Shown: positions 52,391 through 64,000 of the stretch, in pieces | Layout of the letters: each line of letters starts with the position of its first letter | How positions within the stretch are numbered: the first letter of the stretch is position 1 | Assembly (NCBI GenBank): GCA_021613375.1 | Contig: CM038725.1 | Location: forward strand, 38,736,115-38,800,114 | DNA from: Megaleporinus macrocephalus | Taxonomy: Eukaryota > Chordata > Actinopteri > Characiformes > Anostomidae | Length of the DNA stretch: 64,000 nt | Reading direction: 5' to 3' | Made by a program: the position numbers and the translations under genes | The notes under the pieces: generated by a model | What the model saw: the letters and a program-made list of their open reading frames with translations, nothing else | The model's database searches: none | Told to the model about the DNA's origin: nothing

Positions 52391-54270
52391 TTGATAATCA
52401 GTCAGTGTTGATGAAATGTTGCATTTCTGGAAACTGATATGGTCTCCTCTGTTGTTGCTGAAGTATTTACATGTCCTGACTGCTTGGTTAAAATTGGTCC
52501 ACCATCCAAAAATACCCAGCCATGAACGACTCTGTGGTCAGAAACTGACCAATGATGAAGAGCTAAATAATGAACTCTAACTGTATATCAACAGATGAGC
52601 TACACGATCAGAGTCTTTGTACATATCATTGCTTATTATTAAAAATTATTAAAGTTGATTAAAGGTATTTGTTTTGATAACTACATCTGTGAAAGCAGAT
52701 ATTGCTCTGAAATATCTGGAGTAAAGAAGTTATCCAATAATCTCATTTAGATTTCAGGTGTCATCCCTTAGCTATCTATATCTGACTGATGTTCAGTAAA
52801 GCATCAACTCGCTGGAAACGGATCTGCTGGTGATGCCTTCACCAGCTCACCAAGTACTTATACTAACTCCAAAGTCCTGCAGTACAGTACAGTGTAGATC
52901 AGGACATACAGAGTGAAGCCTGTTACCTTACTTTTAAGCCACCTGTACCTGTAGACTCAACTGTGCTTAATGTATTATTATTAGGAATTAATCTTATTTT
53001 ATTTATCTATTACTAAATAATCCATTAGTCTAATCTGTACTGCTTCTAGGATTTACAGTTTCATTACAGTTTGTCAGGTTGCTGCACTCCTGAATCCTGC
53101 ATATTACTACAAATGAAGTCCATGTAACATTTTTAATCCTTAATAATACTAAACTCTAATAATTTAATATTTAGTATTTTACCGTGAAGTGTCTTAAAAC
53201 ATAACTCGTATCAGGGCAGGACGTGACAGTATTACTCTGCTCAGTTATTATATTAGTAAATTTCAGTAACTATATTATCTCATCCTAATTACTATATCAA
53301 TTAATTTCAGTTACTATATTAAATCATCTTAATATGTTAGTTAATCTCATTGTATGAGTTCTTCTCAGTTACTATATTAGTAAATTTCAGTAACTATATT
53401 TTTTAATCTTAATTACCATATCAGTTAATGTTAGTTACTATATTAGTTCATCTCAGTTACTATATTATCTCATCCTAATTACTATATCAATTAATTTCAG
53501 TTACTATATTAAATCATCTCAGTTACTATATTAGCTAATTTCATTTGCTATATTATTTCATCTCAGTTACCATATCAGTTACTATATTAGTTCATCTTTA
53601 TTACTATATTAATGATTGTATCTGCTATATTAATAAATCCTAGTCACTATAGCAGTTTATCTTAGTCAGTATGTTGGTTAATCTTAGTAGCTATTTTATT
53701 TTTAGTAACTATAATAATCTTCAGTTACTATATTAATCTTAGTTTTGAGTTCATCTTAGTCACTGCAGGATTAAATTGGTAAATGTATTTTCCTTTCTAC
53801 ATATTATATTAGTTATGAAAAATAATGCACTGACTAATAGAAATAATCACTAAATTAGCTCATATGTTAACACAGTTATTGTGAACTGTTTCTGAATATT
53901 ACTGTATTGATAACGAGTTGTGTTGAAATACACTGAAATGTTGCATTCTAGAAACTGATATGATCTACTCTGTTGTTGCTGAAGTATTAGAACTTTCTCA
54001 CTGCTCGGTTAAAATTGGTCCATTATGATGTTTAATCTGCTAGTAATCCCTTAAGTGTACATACAGAGTAAAACCTGTTACCTTCTTTCAGAGCCTTGTG
54101 TACCTGTACACTGTGTCTGGTTCATCTGTATGAGACCTAACACTGTGATCTTTGTTGTACCTGATCTACCAAAAAAGTACCAAATCACTTGGTAGATGTA
54201 TATATATATATACACTGCCACCGCCAGAGGGAAGCAGAGAGCTGGATGAAAGTAATTAGGGGATAATTGA
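52390..54270 (-). pseudogene. Decayed PYD-gene copies on the minus strand
   Basis: On the minus strand, 54180-54075 resembles the end of the PYD exon (FFGRSGTTKIT, MNQTQ, then GTAACAGGTTTTACTCTGTA). It is followed by intron text (ACCAATTTTAACCGAGCAGT), the TAACTAATATAG repeats (53750-53180), the ATGGACTTCATTTGTAGTAA block (53130), and then a second PYD exon-end remnant (GAGTCTACAGGTACAGGTGG with a GTAACAGG donor) at 52965-52915. Its intron follows, with TTGGTCAGTTTCTGACC at about 52540. So there are two tandem relics about 1.2 kb apart. All frames are broken. Confidence 0.65.
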
Positions 54271-54344
54271 GAACATAGTATCAATAGAAATGAGAAGTAT
54301 TTTATTAAAGTGTATTATATTCATCAATTTATTTATTTGCCCAG

Positions 54345-54475
54345 CTGTTTATCCTTCTAGGTCATGGAGGATATCAGAGTCTATCCCAGCGCCAAATGGG
54401 CAGAAGGCAGGAGTGAGTCTGGACAGGCCACCAGCAGAGCAGACACACACAGACTCACACCTGGTAAGCAATTTA
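54345..54475 (-). mobile_element. SINE-like fragment, minus strand
   Basis: GTTTATCCTTCTAGGTCATG, GAGTCTATCCCAGC and GAGTCTGGACAGGCCACCAG are the complement-orientation body of the same family as 51785-51895. It lies between the PYD relic and the 41-bp minisatellite. Confidence 0.5.
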
Positions 54476-54486
54476 GTGTCGAACTG

Positions 54487-57020
54487 GATCTGGTAATTAT
54501 TTACTGTGTGTGTTTACAGTGTAACTGGATCTGGTTATACTTTACTGTGTGTGTTTACAGTGTAACTGTATCTGGTAATACTCTACTGTGTGTTTACAGT
54601 GTAACTGGATCTTGTAATACTCTACTGTGTGTGTTTACAGTGTAACTGGATCTGGTTATACTTTACTGTGTGTGTTTACAGTGTAACTGGATCGGGTTAT
54701 ACTTTACTGTGTGTGTTTACAGTGTAACTGGATCTGGTAATACTTTACTGTGTGTTTACAGTGTAACTGGTTCTGGTTATACTTTACTGTGTGTGTTTAC
54801 AGTGTAGCTGGATCTGGTTATACTTTACTGTGTGTGTTTACAGTGTAACTGGATCTGGTAATACTTACTGTGTGTTTACAGTATAACTGGATCTTGTAAT
54901 ACTTTACTGTGTGTGTTTACAGTGTAACTGGATCTGGTAATACTTTACTGTGTGTGTTTACAGTGTAACTGGATCTGGTTATACTTTACTGTGTGTGTTT
55001 ACAGTGTAACTGGATCTGGTAATACTTTACTGTGTGTTTACAGTGTAACTGGTTCTGGTTATACTTTACTGTGTGTGTTTACAGTGTAACTGGATCTAGT
55101 TATACTTTACTGTGTGTTTACAGTGTAACTGGTTCTGGTTATACTTTACTGTGTGTTTACAGTATACTGGATTGTAATACTTACTGTGTGTGTTTACAGT
55201 GTAACTGGATCTGGTAATACTTTACTGTGTGTGTTTACAGTGTAACTGGATCTGGTTAATACTTTACTGTGTGTTTACAGTGTAACTGGATCTGGTAATA
55301 CTTTACTGTGTGTTTACAGTGTAACTGGATCTGGTTATACTTTACTGTGTGTGTTTACAGTGTAACTGGATCTGGTATACTTTACTGTGTGTTTACAGTG
55401 TAACTGGATCTGGTTATACTTTACTGTGTGTGTTTACAGTGTACTGGATCTGGTAATACTTTACTGTGTGTGTTTACAGTGTAACTGGATCTGGTAATAC
55501 TTTACTGTGTGTTTACAGTCTAACTGGATCTGGTAATATTTTACTGTGTGTGTTTACAGTGTAACTGGATCTGGTAATACTTTACTGTGTGTGTTTACAG
55601 TGTAACTGGATCTGGTTATACTTTACTGTGTGTGTTTACAGTGTAGTTGGATCTGGTAATACTTTACTGTGTGTGTTTACAGTGTAACTGGATCTGGTTA
55701 TACTTTACTGTGTGTGTTTACAGTGTAACTGGATCTGGTAAAACTTTACTGTGTGTGTTTACAGTCTAACTGGATCTGGTAATACTTTACTGTGTGTGTT
55801 TACAGTGTAACTGGATCTTGTAATACTTTACTGTGTGTGTTTATAGTGTACCTGGATCTGGTAATACTTTACTGTGTGTGTTTACAGTCTAACTGGATCT
55901 GGTTATACTTTACTGTGTGTGTTTACAGTGTAACTGGATCTTGTAATACTTTACTGTGTGTGTTTATAGTGTACCTGGGTCTGGTAATACTTTACTGTGT
56001 GTGTTTACAGTGTAACTGGATCTTGTAATACATTACTGTGTGTGTTTACAGTGTAACTGGGTCTGGTAATACTTTACTTTGTGTGTACAGTGTAGTTGGA
56101 TCTGGTAATACTTTACTGTGTGTGTTTACAGTATAGTTGGATCTGGTAATACTTTACTGTGTGTGTTTACAGTGTAACTGGATCTGGTTATACTTTACTG
56201 TGTGTGTTTACAGTGTAACTGGATCTGGTTATACTTTACTGTGTGTTTACAGTGTAACTGGATCTGGTTATACTTTACTGTGTATGTTTACAGTGTAACT
56301 GGATCTGGTTATACTTTACTGTGTGTGTTTACAGTGTAACTGGATCTGGTTATCCTTTACTGTGTGTTTACAGTGTACCTGGATCTGGTGATACTTTACT
56401 GTGTGTGTTTACATTGTAACTGGATCTGGTTATACTTTACTGTATGTGTTTACAGTGTAACTGGATCGTGTAATACTTTACTGTGTGTGTTTACAGTGTA
56501 ACTGGATCTGGTTATACTTTACTGTATGTGTTTACAGTGTAACTGGATCGTGTAATACTTTACTGTGTGTGTTTACAGTGTAACTGGATCTGGTTATACT
56601 TTACTGTGTGTGTTTACAGTGCAACTGGATCTGGTAATACTTTACTGTGTGTGTTTACAGTGTAACTGGATCTTGTAATACTTTACTGTGTGTGTTTACA
56701 GTGTAACTGGATCTGGTAATACTTTACTGTGTGTTTTTACAGTGTAACTGGATCTGGTAAAACTTTACTGTGTGTGTTTACAGTGTAACTGGATCTTGTA
56801 ATACTTTACTGTGTGTGTTTACAGTGTAACTGGATCTGGTAAAACTTTACTGTGTGTGTTTACAGTGTAACTGGATCTTGTAATACTTTACTGTGTGTGT
56901 TTACAGTGTAACTGGATCTAGTAATACTTTACTGTGTGTGTTTACAGTGTAACTGGATCTTGTAATACTTTACTGTGTGTGTTTACAGTGTAGTTGGATC
57001 TGGTAATATTTTACTGTGTG
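54487..57020 (-). repeat. 41-bp minisatellite, right array (about 60 copies), inverted relative to 10.2-12.3 kb
   Basis: Unit on + is TTTACTGTGTGTGTTTACAG then TGTAACTGGATCTGGTAATAC, the reverse complement of the left array. Variants include 39-bp units, GATCTTG, and TATAC/AATAC. A block with a GTACCTGG unit recurs at about 55850, 55970 and 56370. Confidence 0.95.
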
Positions 57021-57339
57021 ACTTTACTGTGTTAAATATTATTGTTTATGATGTTAAATGTTTGTAAACAGGATAATTATTAATATTAATGTCTCTTTTG
57101 AACATATTGTGTGTGAATTTCTACTGTTTCCTATAAGAAACAGTACATTGACAGTACATCAAGAGGATGCAGCTGCAGTTCATTCAGAGGTCAGTGTCCT
57201 GCATGGGTCATTCAAAGAAGAGCTGAACTGATCTTTTCAGTTAGAGAACACTGAACTGAGTTTATAAAGAAAATAGTTTGTAGTCTTCTGAAAATCACTC
57301 AGGGAACGAAAGCAGAGGAGAATGAATGAAGATCAACTC

Positions 57340-59043
57340 TGAGATGTTGGGGGCGCCAGGGAGCACGTAATGGAGTAGACGCGTTTTAGTTGGGGGCTCC
57401 AGGCCAAGCTGATTTAACTCGGTTTTCTACTATTTATTTTGGACTTTTGAATGTTCCTTGGTCTCTGAACTTTACTAGCACGGTTTGGCATCGACACGGC
57501 GACAATTTGGTTCGAAATGGCTCTGAAATCTGCCAAACCCTTAAAGGACACGGAGAATCGTAAACCGCTCAACCGTTTCTCCTACATGTGGCCTGCCGGA
57601 ATCCGGCGAAACAGACGCTGATTCTCCTCCAACTGCTGTCTAAGGTGGGCTTGATAATATCTCCTCTCGGCTAAGCAACATGGAACAAACCCTGGTGGTG
57701 GTCCGGATGGAGCTGAAAGATTTTAAAGAAGCCCTGAGTCTCGGCTCACGATTCACGAATTGACACATTAGAGGCAGCGCTGAAGGGGCTAGAGAGCGCC
57801 AACGCCACCACGCAGTGGGAAATAGACGATCTGCACGGCCAATCCAGACGAAATAACAGACGAATAATTGGAGTTCCAGAGGGAGTGGAGGAAGCGCGCC
57901 CCATGGATTTTGTGGCCGATTTGCTGCCCAAACTTTTGGGTGAAGAAAATTTCAAACTGCCCTTACTGGTGGACCGTGCACATAGATCGCTCCGTCCTCG
58001 CCCGGCTGAGGGTGCCAAGCCTCGACCGTTCATCGCACGGATTCATCTATTCCAAGTCAAGGAAAAGATCTTGCAGCTCTGGAGATCTCATGGTCCTCTT
58101 CAATTTCAAGGACATAAAGTACTCATCTTTCCGGACTACACCAGCTCCGTTATGGAGAAAAGGAAGCAGTTCACGGAGGTGTTGCAAGAACTCAGGAATT
58201 TGAAAATAACTCACTTTCTTCGGTATCCTGCGAGGCTTCACGTTGAGGTTGATGGTCATTCACTGAGCTTTTCTGAACTGGCAGAAGCGAAGGCATTTGT
58301 GAGTTCTGTTTCGAAGACTAACAAGGTTGAGTGAAGGGTGAGCTTAATCAGGCTTCTGACCTAAGAATTTGTTCAAAACTACTTGTTATCATTTGGCTTA
58401 GCTGTGGATCGAACTGTGTCATATTGTTTCATTATTATTTTTAACACTAACGTGACTTTTTTTTTACTATACTTGTTATTTTGATTTTTCATTGTTAATA
58501 GTTTATCTTTCTTACACAAAAAGACGCATACAGTTGCATTATAAATATCAGTGTTTGTGGATATTGTTGAATATAAACCTGTTTGTATTCGAACAGAATA
58601 ATATTTTATTTTATTTCATTCCTTTTTAAGTATTTAGAGACATTTGTGATCTAGCTTCTCTTTTTGTGTGGTGTGATGTGCTTGGTTCTGGGGCTCCTGA
58701 CAGCCGTTGCTGCAGGTTTGCGTAGTAGAGGCAGTTACTCTATAGCTGTTGGCCTATCTAAATTTATAGGATTACTTAGACATTCCCGAGTGGGATTAGG
58801 CCTATTTGTGGGTTTGGGACTGAGGGTGGGTTTTTTTTTTTTTTAGTTGTATGTCTTCTTTTTTAGTTGTCAGTTTTCTCTTTCTTGTAGTTTCTTTGTT
58901 TCTTCAGATAAGGTTACTCCTGTGCACTATGAGTCAGATTTCATCTAGGATCAATACTTCTTCTTTTGGCATCACCTTAGCCTCATGGAATGTTAGAGGT
59001 ATGGGTCATCCAGTCAAAAGGGTCGGGTTTTCTCGTATCTGAA
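57340..59043 (+). pseudogene. Truncated L1-like non-LTR retrotransposon (ORF1 plus start of ORF2)
   Basis: ORF1 is open from 57738 to the TGA at about 58332. It has a coiled-coil part (DTLEAALKGLESANATTQWE), then RNNRRIIGVPEGVEE, PRPFIARIHLF, VLIFPDYTS and FLRYPARLHVEVDG, as in L1/Tx1-type ORF1 proteins (RRM plus C-terminal domain). The start of ORF1 is frameshifted at about 57735 (MALKSAKPLKDTENRK precedes, near 57517). ORF2 begins at about 58930 (ITLASWNVRGMGHPVKR, the first strand of an APE endonuclease) and stops at 59041. The rest of ORF2, with the reverse transcriptase, is absent. It is dead. Confidence 0.75.
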
Positions 59044-59059
59044 GATGTTGAAAGCTGAC

Positions 59060-59230
59060 ATAATTATATTTGAACTCACCATGTCTTATATTTTAATTCA
59101 CCATATTTCATATTTTAATTCACCATATTTTATACTTGAACTCACCATATTTTATATTTAAACTCACTTTATTTAATATTTAAACTCACTATATTTTATA
59201 TTTAAAACTCCCAAATTTTCATATTTTAAA
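59060..59230 (+). repeat. AT-rich 26-28-bp repeat after the L1 fragment
   Basis: About six copies of ACTCACCATATTTTATATTTAA. It abuts the broken end of ORF2. Confidence 0.75.
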
Positions 59231-59760
59231 TATAAGAACATTGTCTTTAAAGAACTGTAGGGCAATTTTTTTGATCTTTTTTAATCTTGTGGGAACCTGC
59301 ATATCACTCTGTATCTGATGGCTAACTGTGTAATAATGATAGAGTAAGGCACATGTTAAATGTTAAAGATAAATTAATGAACACTATTCAGGCTGTCGTG
59401 GGTAATTTATATTGTAATCATTTAAAATAATTAAATATAACACTTTTCTAAATTCAGCCAGGAAATGAAATTCAAATCAAATTCAGTATCAAAGCATAAA
59501 ACGAATAGAGCCTCTACTGCAGGCACCCTGGAGTATTGTGAATATAGTAAGTAAGTAGCAGTACAGATCAGTAATAAATCATTTAATAAACATTATGAGT
59601 TATGCAATGCTGAATTTTATTTAAGATTAATTGTTGATCATTCTTTGAGCCCTCGGGTACACGCTAACGAGTCAACGTTAGACTTCACCACCTACAACAA
59701 GAAACAAACATCATTAGATTCAGTCTAAGAGGGTCAAACTGACAAACATGCTCGGCTTCA
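59230..59760. other. AT-rich spacer, nothing recognised
   Basis: No open frame or repeat of note between the AT-rich repeats and the 21-bp minisatellite. Confidence 0.5.
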
Positions 59761-59761
59761 A

Positions 59762-60555
59762 AGAACCTGTTCACACCTTTACATCTTTACCATAAACCTT
59801 TACATCTTTACCATACACCTTTACATATTTACCATATACCTTTACATCTTTACCATAGACCTTTACATCTTTACCATAAACCTTTACATCTTTACCATAC
59901 ACCTTTACATTTTTTATCATACACTTTTACACCTTTACCGTACATCCTTACATCTTTACCATAAACCTTTACACCTTTACCGTACATCTTTACATCTTTA
60001 CCATACACCTTTACATCTTTACCGTACATCCTTACATCTTTACCATAAACCTTTACACCTTTACCGTACATCTTTACATCTTTACCATACACCTTTACAC
60101 CTTTACTGTACACCTTTACACCTTTACCGTACATCTTTACATGTTTACCACCTTTACCATACATCTTTAAACTTTTACCATATAGCTTTACATCTTTACC
60201 ATACACTTTTACATCTTTACCATACACCTTTACCATACACCTTTACATCTTTACCGTACACTTTTACACCTTTACTGTACATCTTTACATCTTTACCATA
60301 CACCTTTACACCTTTACATCTTTACCATAAACCTTTACACCTTTACCATACACCTTTACTGTACATCTTTACATCTTTACCACCTTTACCATACATCTTT
60401 AAACTTTTACATATAGCTTTACATCTTTACCATACACCTTTACATCTTTACCATACACCTTTACACCTTTACCATATACCTTTACATCTTTACCATACAC
60501 TTTTACATCTTTACCATACACCTTTACACCTTTACCATACACCTTTACACCTTCA
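59762..60555 (+). repeat. 21-bp minisatellite with 12-bp deletion variants
   Basis: Unit ACCTTTACATCTTTACCATAC (21 bp), with variants ACC/GTACATC/ACACC. On the minus strand it reads as KVYGKD/GVKVYGK peptide repeats, giving artefact ORFs of 114 and 71 codons. Confidence 0.92.
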
Positions 60556-60842
60556 CCCTTACTAGTAAATGTGTCCCAAAGCCTGAAAATCAGTGTGAAA
60601 CATAAAGCCCTCAAAACATCTGGAGAACAATCAGAAGGTTAGGATTCTACTCAGAATGACTGAAAAACCACAAAGAACGTTAGCTTCAATCAAAACAGTA
60701 TTCCATAAATGTCCTCTAAACACCTTTAGGACACATGCATACCTACATGCAAATACATCAAATAATAATGTTATAATAGTTATAGTTTATCAGTGTGTGA
60801 TTAATAATGTGTGCAATAGATTGTGTTTCTATTATTATAATT

Positions 60843-60848
60843 TTTATT
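60843..60848 (-). terminator. Candidate polyadenylation signal of the C-type lectin gene
   Basis: TTTATT on +, that is AATAAA on the minus strand, about 285 bp after the lectin stop codon. No closer canonical signal was seen. Confidence 0.4.
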
Positions 60849-61130
60849 GTTGTTGTTGTAATATTACTTTCTTATTGATTTTCTTTCTGTTCAGTCTCTG
60901 ATTCAGTAAAGAGAAGTGTGAACTGTAATTCAGAACTGCACTGCTGTTATTTCACTCCCGGTCATGTGACCATCTCAAAAGGTCTGAATTAATATTTCCA
61001 GACAACAGAAAACACACCAGGGTGAACAGAATGGACAGTCAAGTAAACGTTTCTAATAAACAAAAATCCATAACTACTTTCCATGACAGGCTAGACAATC
61101 TAGAACAAAAGAAAACATACCTCTCGTGAC

Positions 61131-62977
61131 CTAGCGGGCACAGACAAAAGGATATTTACTGTTGGATCCTTTATCATCCCAGCCTCCTATAAGAGCAGTG
61201 CAAAGATTTCCATTACAAAATGAACTGATAATAAGAACATGTTTCAGTGTCTATAAAGCGTAGAAGTGTAGAAGATAATAATAAAAGAATAAATAATAAT
61301 AAATTATATAAAATATTAATAAAAATCAAACATTATATTAACAGAATTATTCTAGGAAGTGAGATGAACATGTAGCCACCAATAGAGCGTGTGGGAACCT
61401 TCCAGACATTTGGAAAAGACCTGCAATGTCGTTACCATTGTAGTTGGTCAGCAGACGGTTTCCAGAGCCATTCGGCTCATTTTGGGCCCAGCGCTCAAAG
61501 TCAAAGGGAGACTTATCGCTCCAATACCAGTGACTGGGAAGCTAAAAACAGCAATTTGAAATGAGTGTTTATTGTTTCAGAGAGAAGAGAGTCAGTCTTC
61601 AGACCTCTGTGACAGATTCAGCACCAACTTAAACACACGTACATCTGGATGGTTGAAGCCTCCGAGCCACGTAGGAACATCCTGACCAGCCGCCATTTGA
61701 ATCAGTTGCTTAATGACGGTGTCTTCACTCTCATCATGCACTGAAGCCAGATGGCCGTTGTACGTTTTACAGGTCCTCTGCAGGGAGAGTTGATAGAGAG
61801 AGACAGACATTTTACTATCTGGAACAAGACGCTCACTGAACAACTTTACAGCATTATAGTCTCACAACTAAAACACCACACCTATTTAAAATATAAATAA
61901 AACAACAAAGCCTTGGAAGGTAGAAGAGTCCACCTGGTATAAAGATTCAGACTGCACACCTGTGGAAACAACATTGAGTAAATGTACCTCAGCCTCCTCC
62001 CATGTACGCTTGATGTTAAAGAAGTTGAACTCGCGTGATCCATACAGTTTCCATCCAGAGTTACTGACAACCTGAGAAACTTGCAGAGTAGGTCATTTTC
62101 ATGAGACGTATTTTAGTTTCAAACAGAGAATCTAAAACCAAACATACTTGTAAAAAACACAAAGTAACATTCTGCTCATTTGTAAACCTCAGTGTCTCCT
62201 GCTTTGCTGATATATTTAAACAGATACAAGTACACGTTTTTATTTTCGGGGGGCTATTCCTCAGTTGCCACTTTTCTGATTGAGCAGTTCATTTTCAGTG
62301 TCCTTTAGTGTCTGATAATGTACAAATTTGAAACATTGGGATTCTCGGTTGGCCCCAACAGAGATCAGTCATGGGCCGAATTCATAAAACCTGATTATCT
62401 CGTCTTACAATTAAAATAGAAACCCTAATCTTTCTAAATGCAAGGTTTTCCTTAAGATTCAATATATGTTTGTTTAAAAATGGAAATGTATAGTCCACCA
62501 GTTTAATTTAAACTCTTGTCCACCACATTAGTTTTTTATAGTATTGGTACAAATGAATTGAACACTTTTCAAAAATCTAAACTGTACTTTACTGAATTAA
62601 TAATGTGGAAAAGAAATGTTCTTCCTCCAACACAGAGTTTTGAGACTAGCTACTTTTCTAAATACAGGTTTTTCTGCTATTGTAGAAACTATAAATATTA
62701 ACTAACCTAATGAAATAGTTTCCCGGTTGTGACCAAATAGTAGGGGTTCCTACTGTTTGTTTATCACCTCATGGTGAGCCACAAGCATCTGAGAGTTCTT
62801 TTACAGATGATTTATTTTTAGAGGTCAACAAAAGACCAAGCGCTATTTTATCAAATAGTTCTGCTGATTTAACTCTAACCTTATGTGCTGTTAAATGAAA
62901 GAAAAGTTTTTCTCACCAGCTTGGTGGACAATGAGGGGACACATCCAAAGGAGCAAGAAGGCACACCGGATAGCCAT
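61131..62977 (-). CDS. Secreted C-type lectin (single CTLD), 149 residues
   Basis: Minus-strand exons: 62977-62917 (ATG 62977), 62079-61988, 61777-61643, 61541-61436, 61186-61131 (TAG 61133-61131). Phases 1, 0, 0, 1 all match and total 450 nt. Residues 1-20 are a signal peptide (MAIRCAFLLLWMCPLIVHQA). The CTLD runs from GWKLYGSREF (29-38) through HLASVH (60-65), TWLGG and WYWSD to YPFVCAR (143-149). EPN (118-120) is the Ca/mannose-type motif, and WDD (134-136) stands where WND is usual. C54 and C147 form the core disulfide. The positions normally occupied by the other two pairs are S26/E37 and R125/S139, so both are lost as pairs. Length and exon plan fit small fish CTLD lectins. Probably secreted. 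Exon 5 would read on to a false stop if its GTAACG donor were ignored. Confidence 0.82.
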
Positions 62978-63176
62978 GATCAACAGGGACTGCATACAGA
63001 TCAGTGATAGATTTGTAATACATCAGAGGTTCTACATTCAGAGTGCACACATATATAAACAGAAACAGTTTAAATCTTAAAGACTTATTTGAGGTAATAT
63101 TGCTGTTAGACATTCAGTCATATTTGAAATATTATACAGTAAAGATTTGTTGGTGATAGAAGGTTTGAAACACTAC

Positions 63177-63281
63177 CTTTAAATCTCCAGCTAGTCTTCT
63201 GTGAAGTTTTGATGGAGTCCAGCAGTTTTCCGAGATGGACGCTTCTCAGTGAAGAAGTTGTGGAGGTTCAGGGCTTTTATA
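63177..63281 (-). promoter_or_regulatory. TATA box and 5'UTR exon of the C-type lectin gene
   Basis: TATAAAA on the minus strand at 63281-63275 (context CTATAAAAGC). The start is expected near 63250. The stretch 63250-63177 has no ATG and ends TTTAAAG|GTAGTG, a donor that would splice to the acceptor TATGCAG at 62990, 12 nt before the ATG. Confidence 0.65.
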
Positions 63282-63289
63282 GTTTATCA

Positions 63290-64000
63290 GAGCTGCGTCA
63301 TAAATAGTAGTTACAAGAATTTCTAGGGAAATGAATCGACATCAGTAACATCACATTGGAGAAGAAGGTGGAGATAAAGGTGGAGATAAAGGTGGTGTAA
63401 TAGAACATGCACTTGCATGACATGTACTTGCACATTTTCCTCATTGCGCCTCACCAGATCTCTCCTCTGCACTGGTGGGTGTTTTTGTGGTGTTATGGAA
63501 ACTAAGGAACTGTACTGATCATACCTGAAGCTCTAAACAATCTGATACACTGTTTTCTACACAGACATATATCAGACTTTACGTTCGTCCTCCAACCATG
63601 TAAACTTTACCCAATTAAACATCTTTTCTCCAGATCTTCACTGTCTACAGTTCTGGATAGAGGTGGATATTGTCAGTGTTTTGTTAAACTTTCCTGGATT
63701 GAGAGAATAGAAAGAGAGTCACAGGTGCTGCTGTACTCTCTGAAAAAGTTACCTGTTGCCTGATTGGCTAAATGCAATGCGTTTTACCACAGATGCAGTG
63801 AGGCATAGTTGCAAGTATAAACTATATTTGGATGTGGTAGCCAAATATTCTACTCATTTATTCAAGGTAACTAAGTAACTAACTTGCTTACCAACCAACT
63901 AACCAACTAACTAACAAATAAATGGACTAACTAAGCAACCAACTAACCGACCAATCAGCAGCTAACCAACCTAATAATGACCCAATAGCTACATACCTAA
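63290..64000. other. Upstream flank of the lectin gene, with CTAA-type simple repeat
   Basis: No gene is seen. There is a short AAGGTGGAGAT repeat at 63365-63400 and a degenerate (CTAA)n or CAACTAAC tract at 63870-63980. Confidence 0.6.

Noticed and set aside
59892..60614. Minus-strand ORFs with KVYGKD repeats
   Set aside because: Artefact of the 21-bp minisatellite.
61349..61541. C-type lectin ending at a TAA at 61347 by reading through exon 5
   Set aside because: It would lack the conserved C-terminal YPFVC. A proper GTAACG donor at 61435 and an acceptor at 61187 give the standard end in phase.

Overview
The window is vertebrate genomic DNA from a ray-finned fish, probably an otophysan teleost. 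The evidence is GT-AG introns with short exons, fish-type Tc1/mariner, L1-like and Ty3/gypsy relics, long minisatellites, a galectin gene with fish-style CRDs and a small secreted C-type lectin gene. Nothing prokaryotic is present. Real coding sequence is a few percent of the window; tandem repeats and dead mobile elements make up much of the rest.

Layout. (1) 0.27-7.07 kb, + strand: an unrecognised gene of about 13 exons. Intron 1 holds a 34/28-bp minisatellite, the middle is a duplicated four-exon cassette, and the 3'UTR holds a 20-bp minisatellite. (2) 7.1-12.3 kb: a 61-bp satellite, a broken transposase-like reading frame, then a 41-bp minisatellite. (3) 12.3-18.4 kb: a decayed piece of a pyrin-domain (PYD) gene, then sequence with no gene I recognise. 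(4) 18.4-34.1 kb, + strand: the main gene, eleven coding exons predicting a 512-residue protein with an N-terminal PYD followed by three complete galectin carbohydrate-recognition domains (CRDs). Its introns hold a dead Tc1 element, a decayed gypsy element, an AT microsatellite and short interspersed repeats. (5) 36.3-36.7 kb: the start of a gypsy-type element (primer-site-like sequence and truncated gag). (6) 36.7-50.9 kb: four complete and one partial copy of a 2.8-3.6 kb composite repeat, each complete copy carrying a 30-bp minisatellite, a 23-bp repeat block, a 3'-truncated dead Tc1 transposon and a non-LTR reverse-transcriptase tail. (7) 51-57 kb: short interspersed repeats, minus-strand PYD-gene relics and the 41-bp minisatellite again, inverted. 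(8) 57.3-59.0 kb: a truncated L1-like element. (9) 59.8-60.6 kb: a 21-bp minisatellite. (10) 60.8-63.3 kb, minus strand: a complete secreted C-type lectin gene of 149 residues with a TATA box.

How it fits together. The two recognisable host genes are both lectins with plausible roles in innate immunity. The PYD-galectin would be cytosolic (no signal peptide) and could link glycan recognition to PYD-PYD signalling; the C-type lectin is secreted. PYD relics together with the 41-bp minisatellite lie on both sides of the intact PYD-galectin gene, in mirrored order and orientation (10.2-13.4 kb on +, 52.4-57.0 kb on -), so this looks like an expanding, rearranging gene cluster. All splice models were made by eye from frame, phase and splice consensus; no transcript or database evidence was available.
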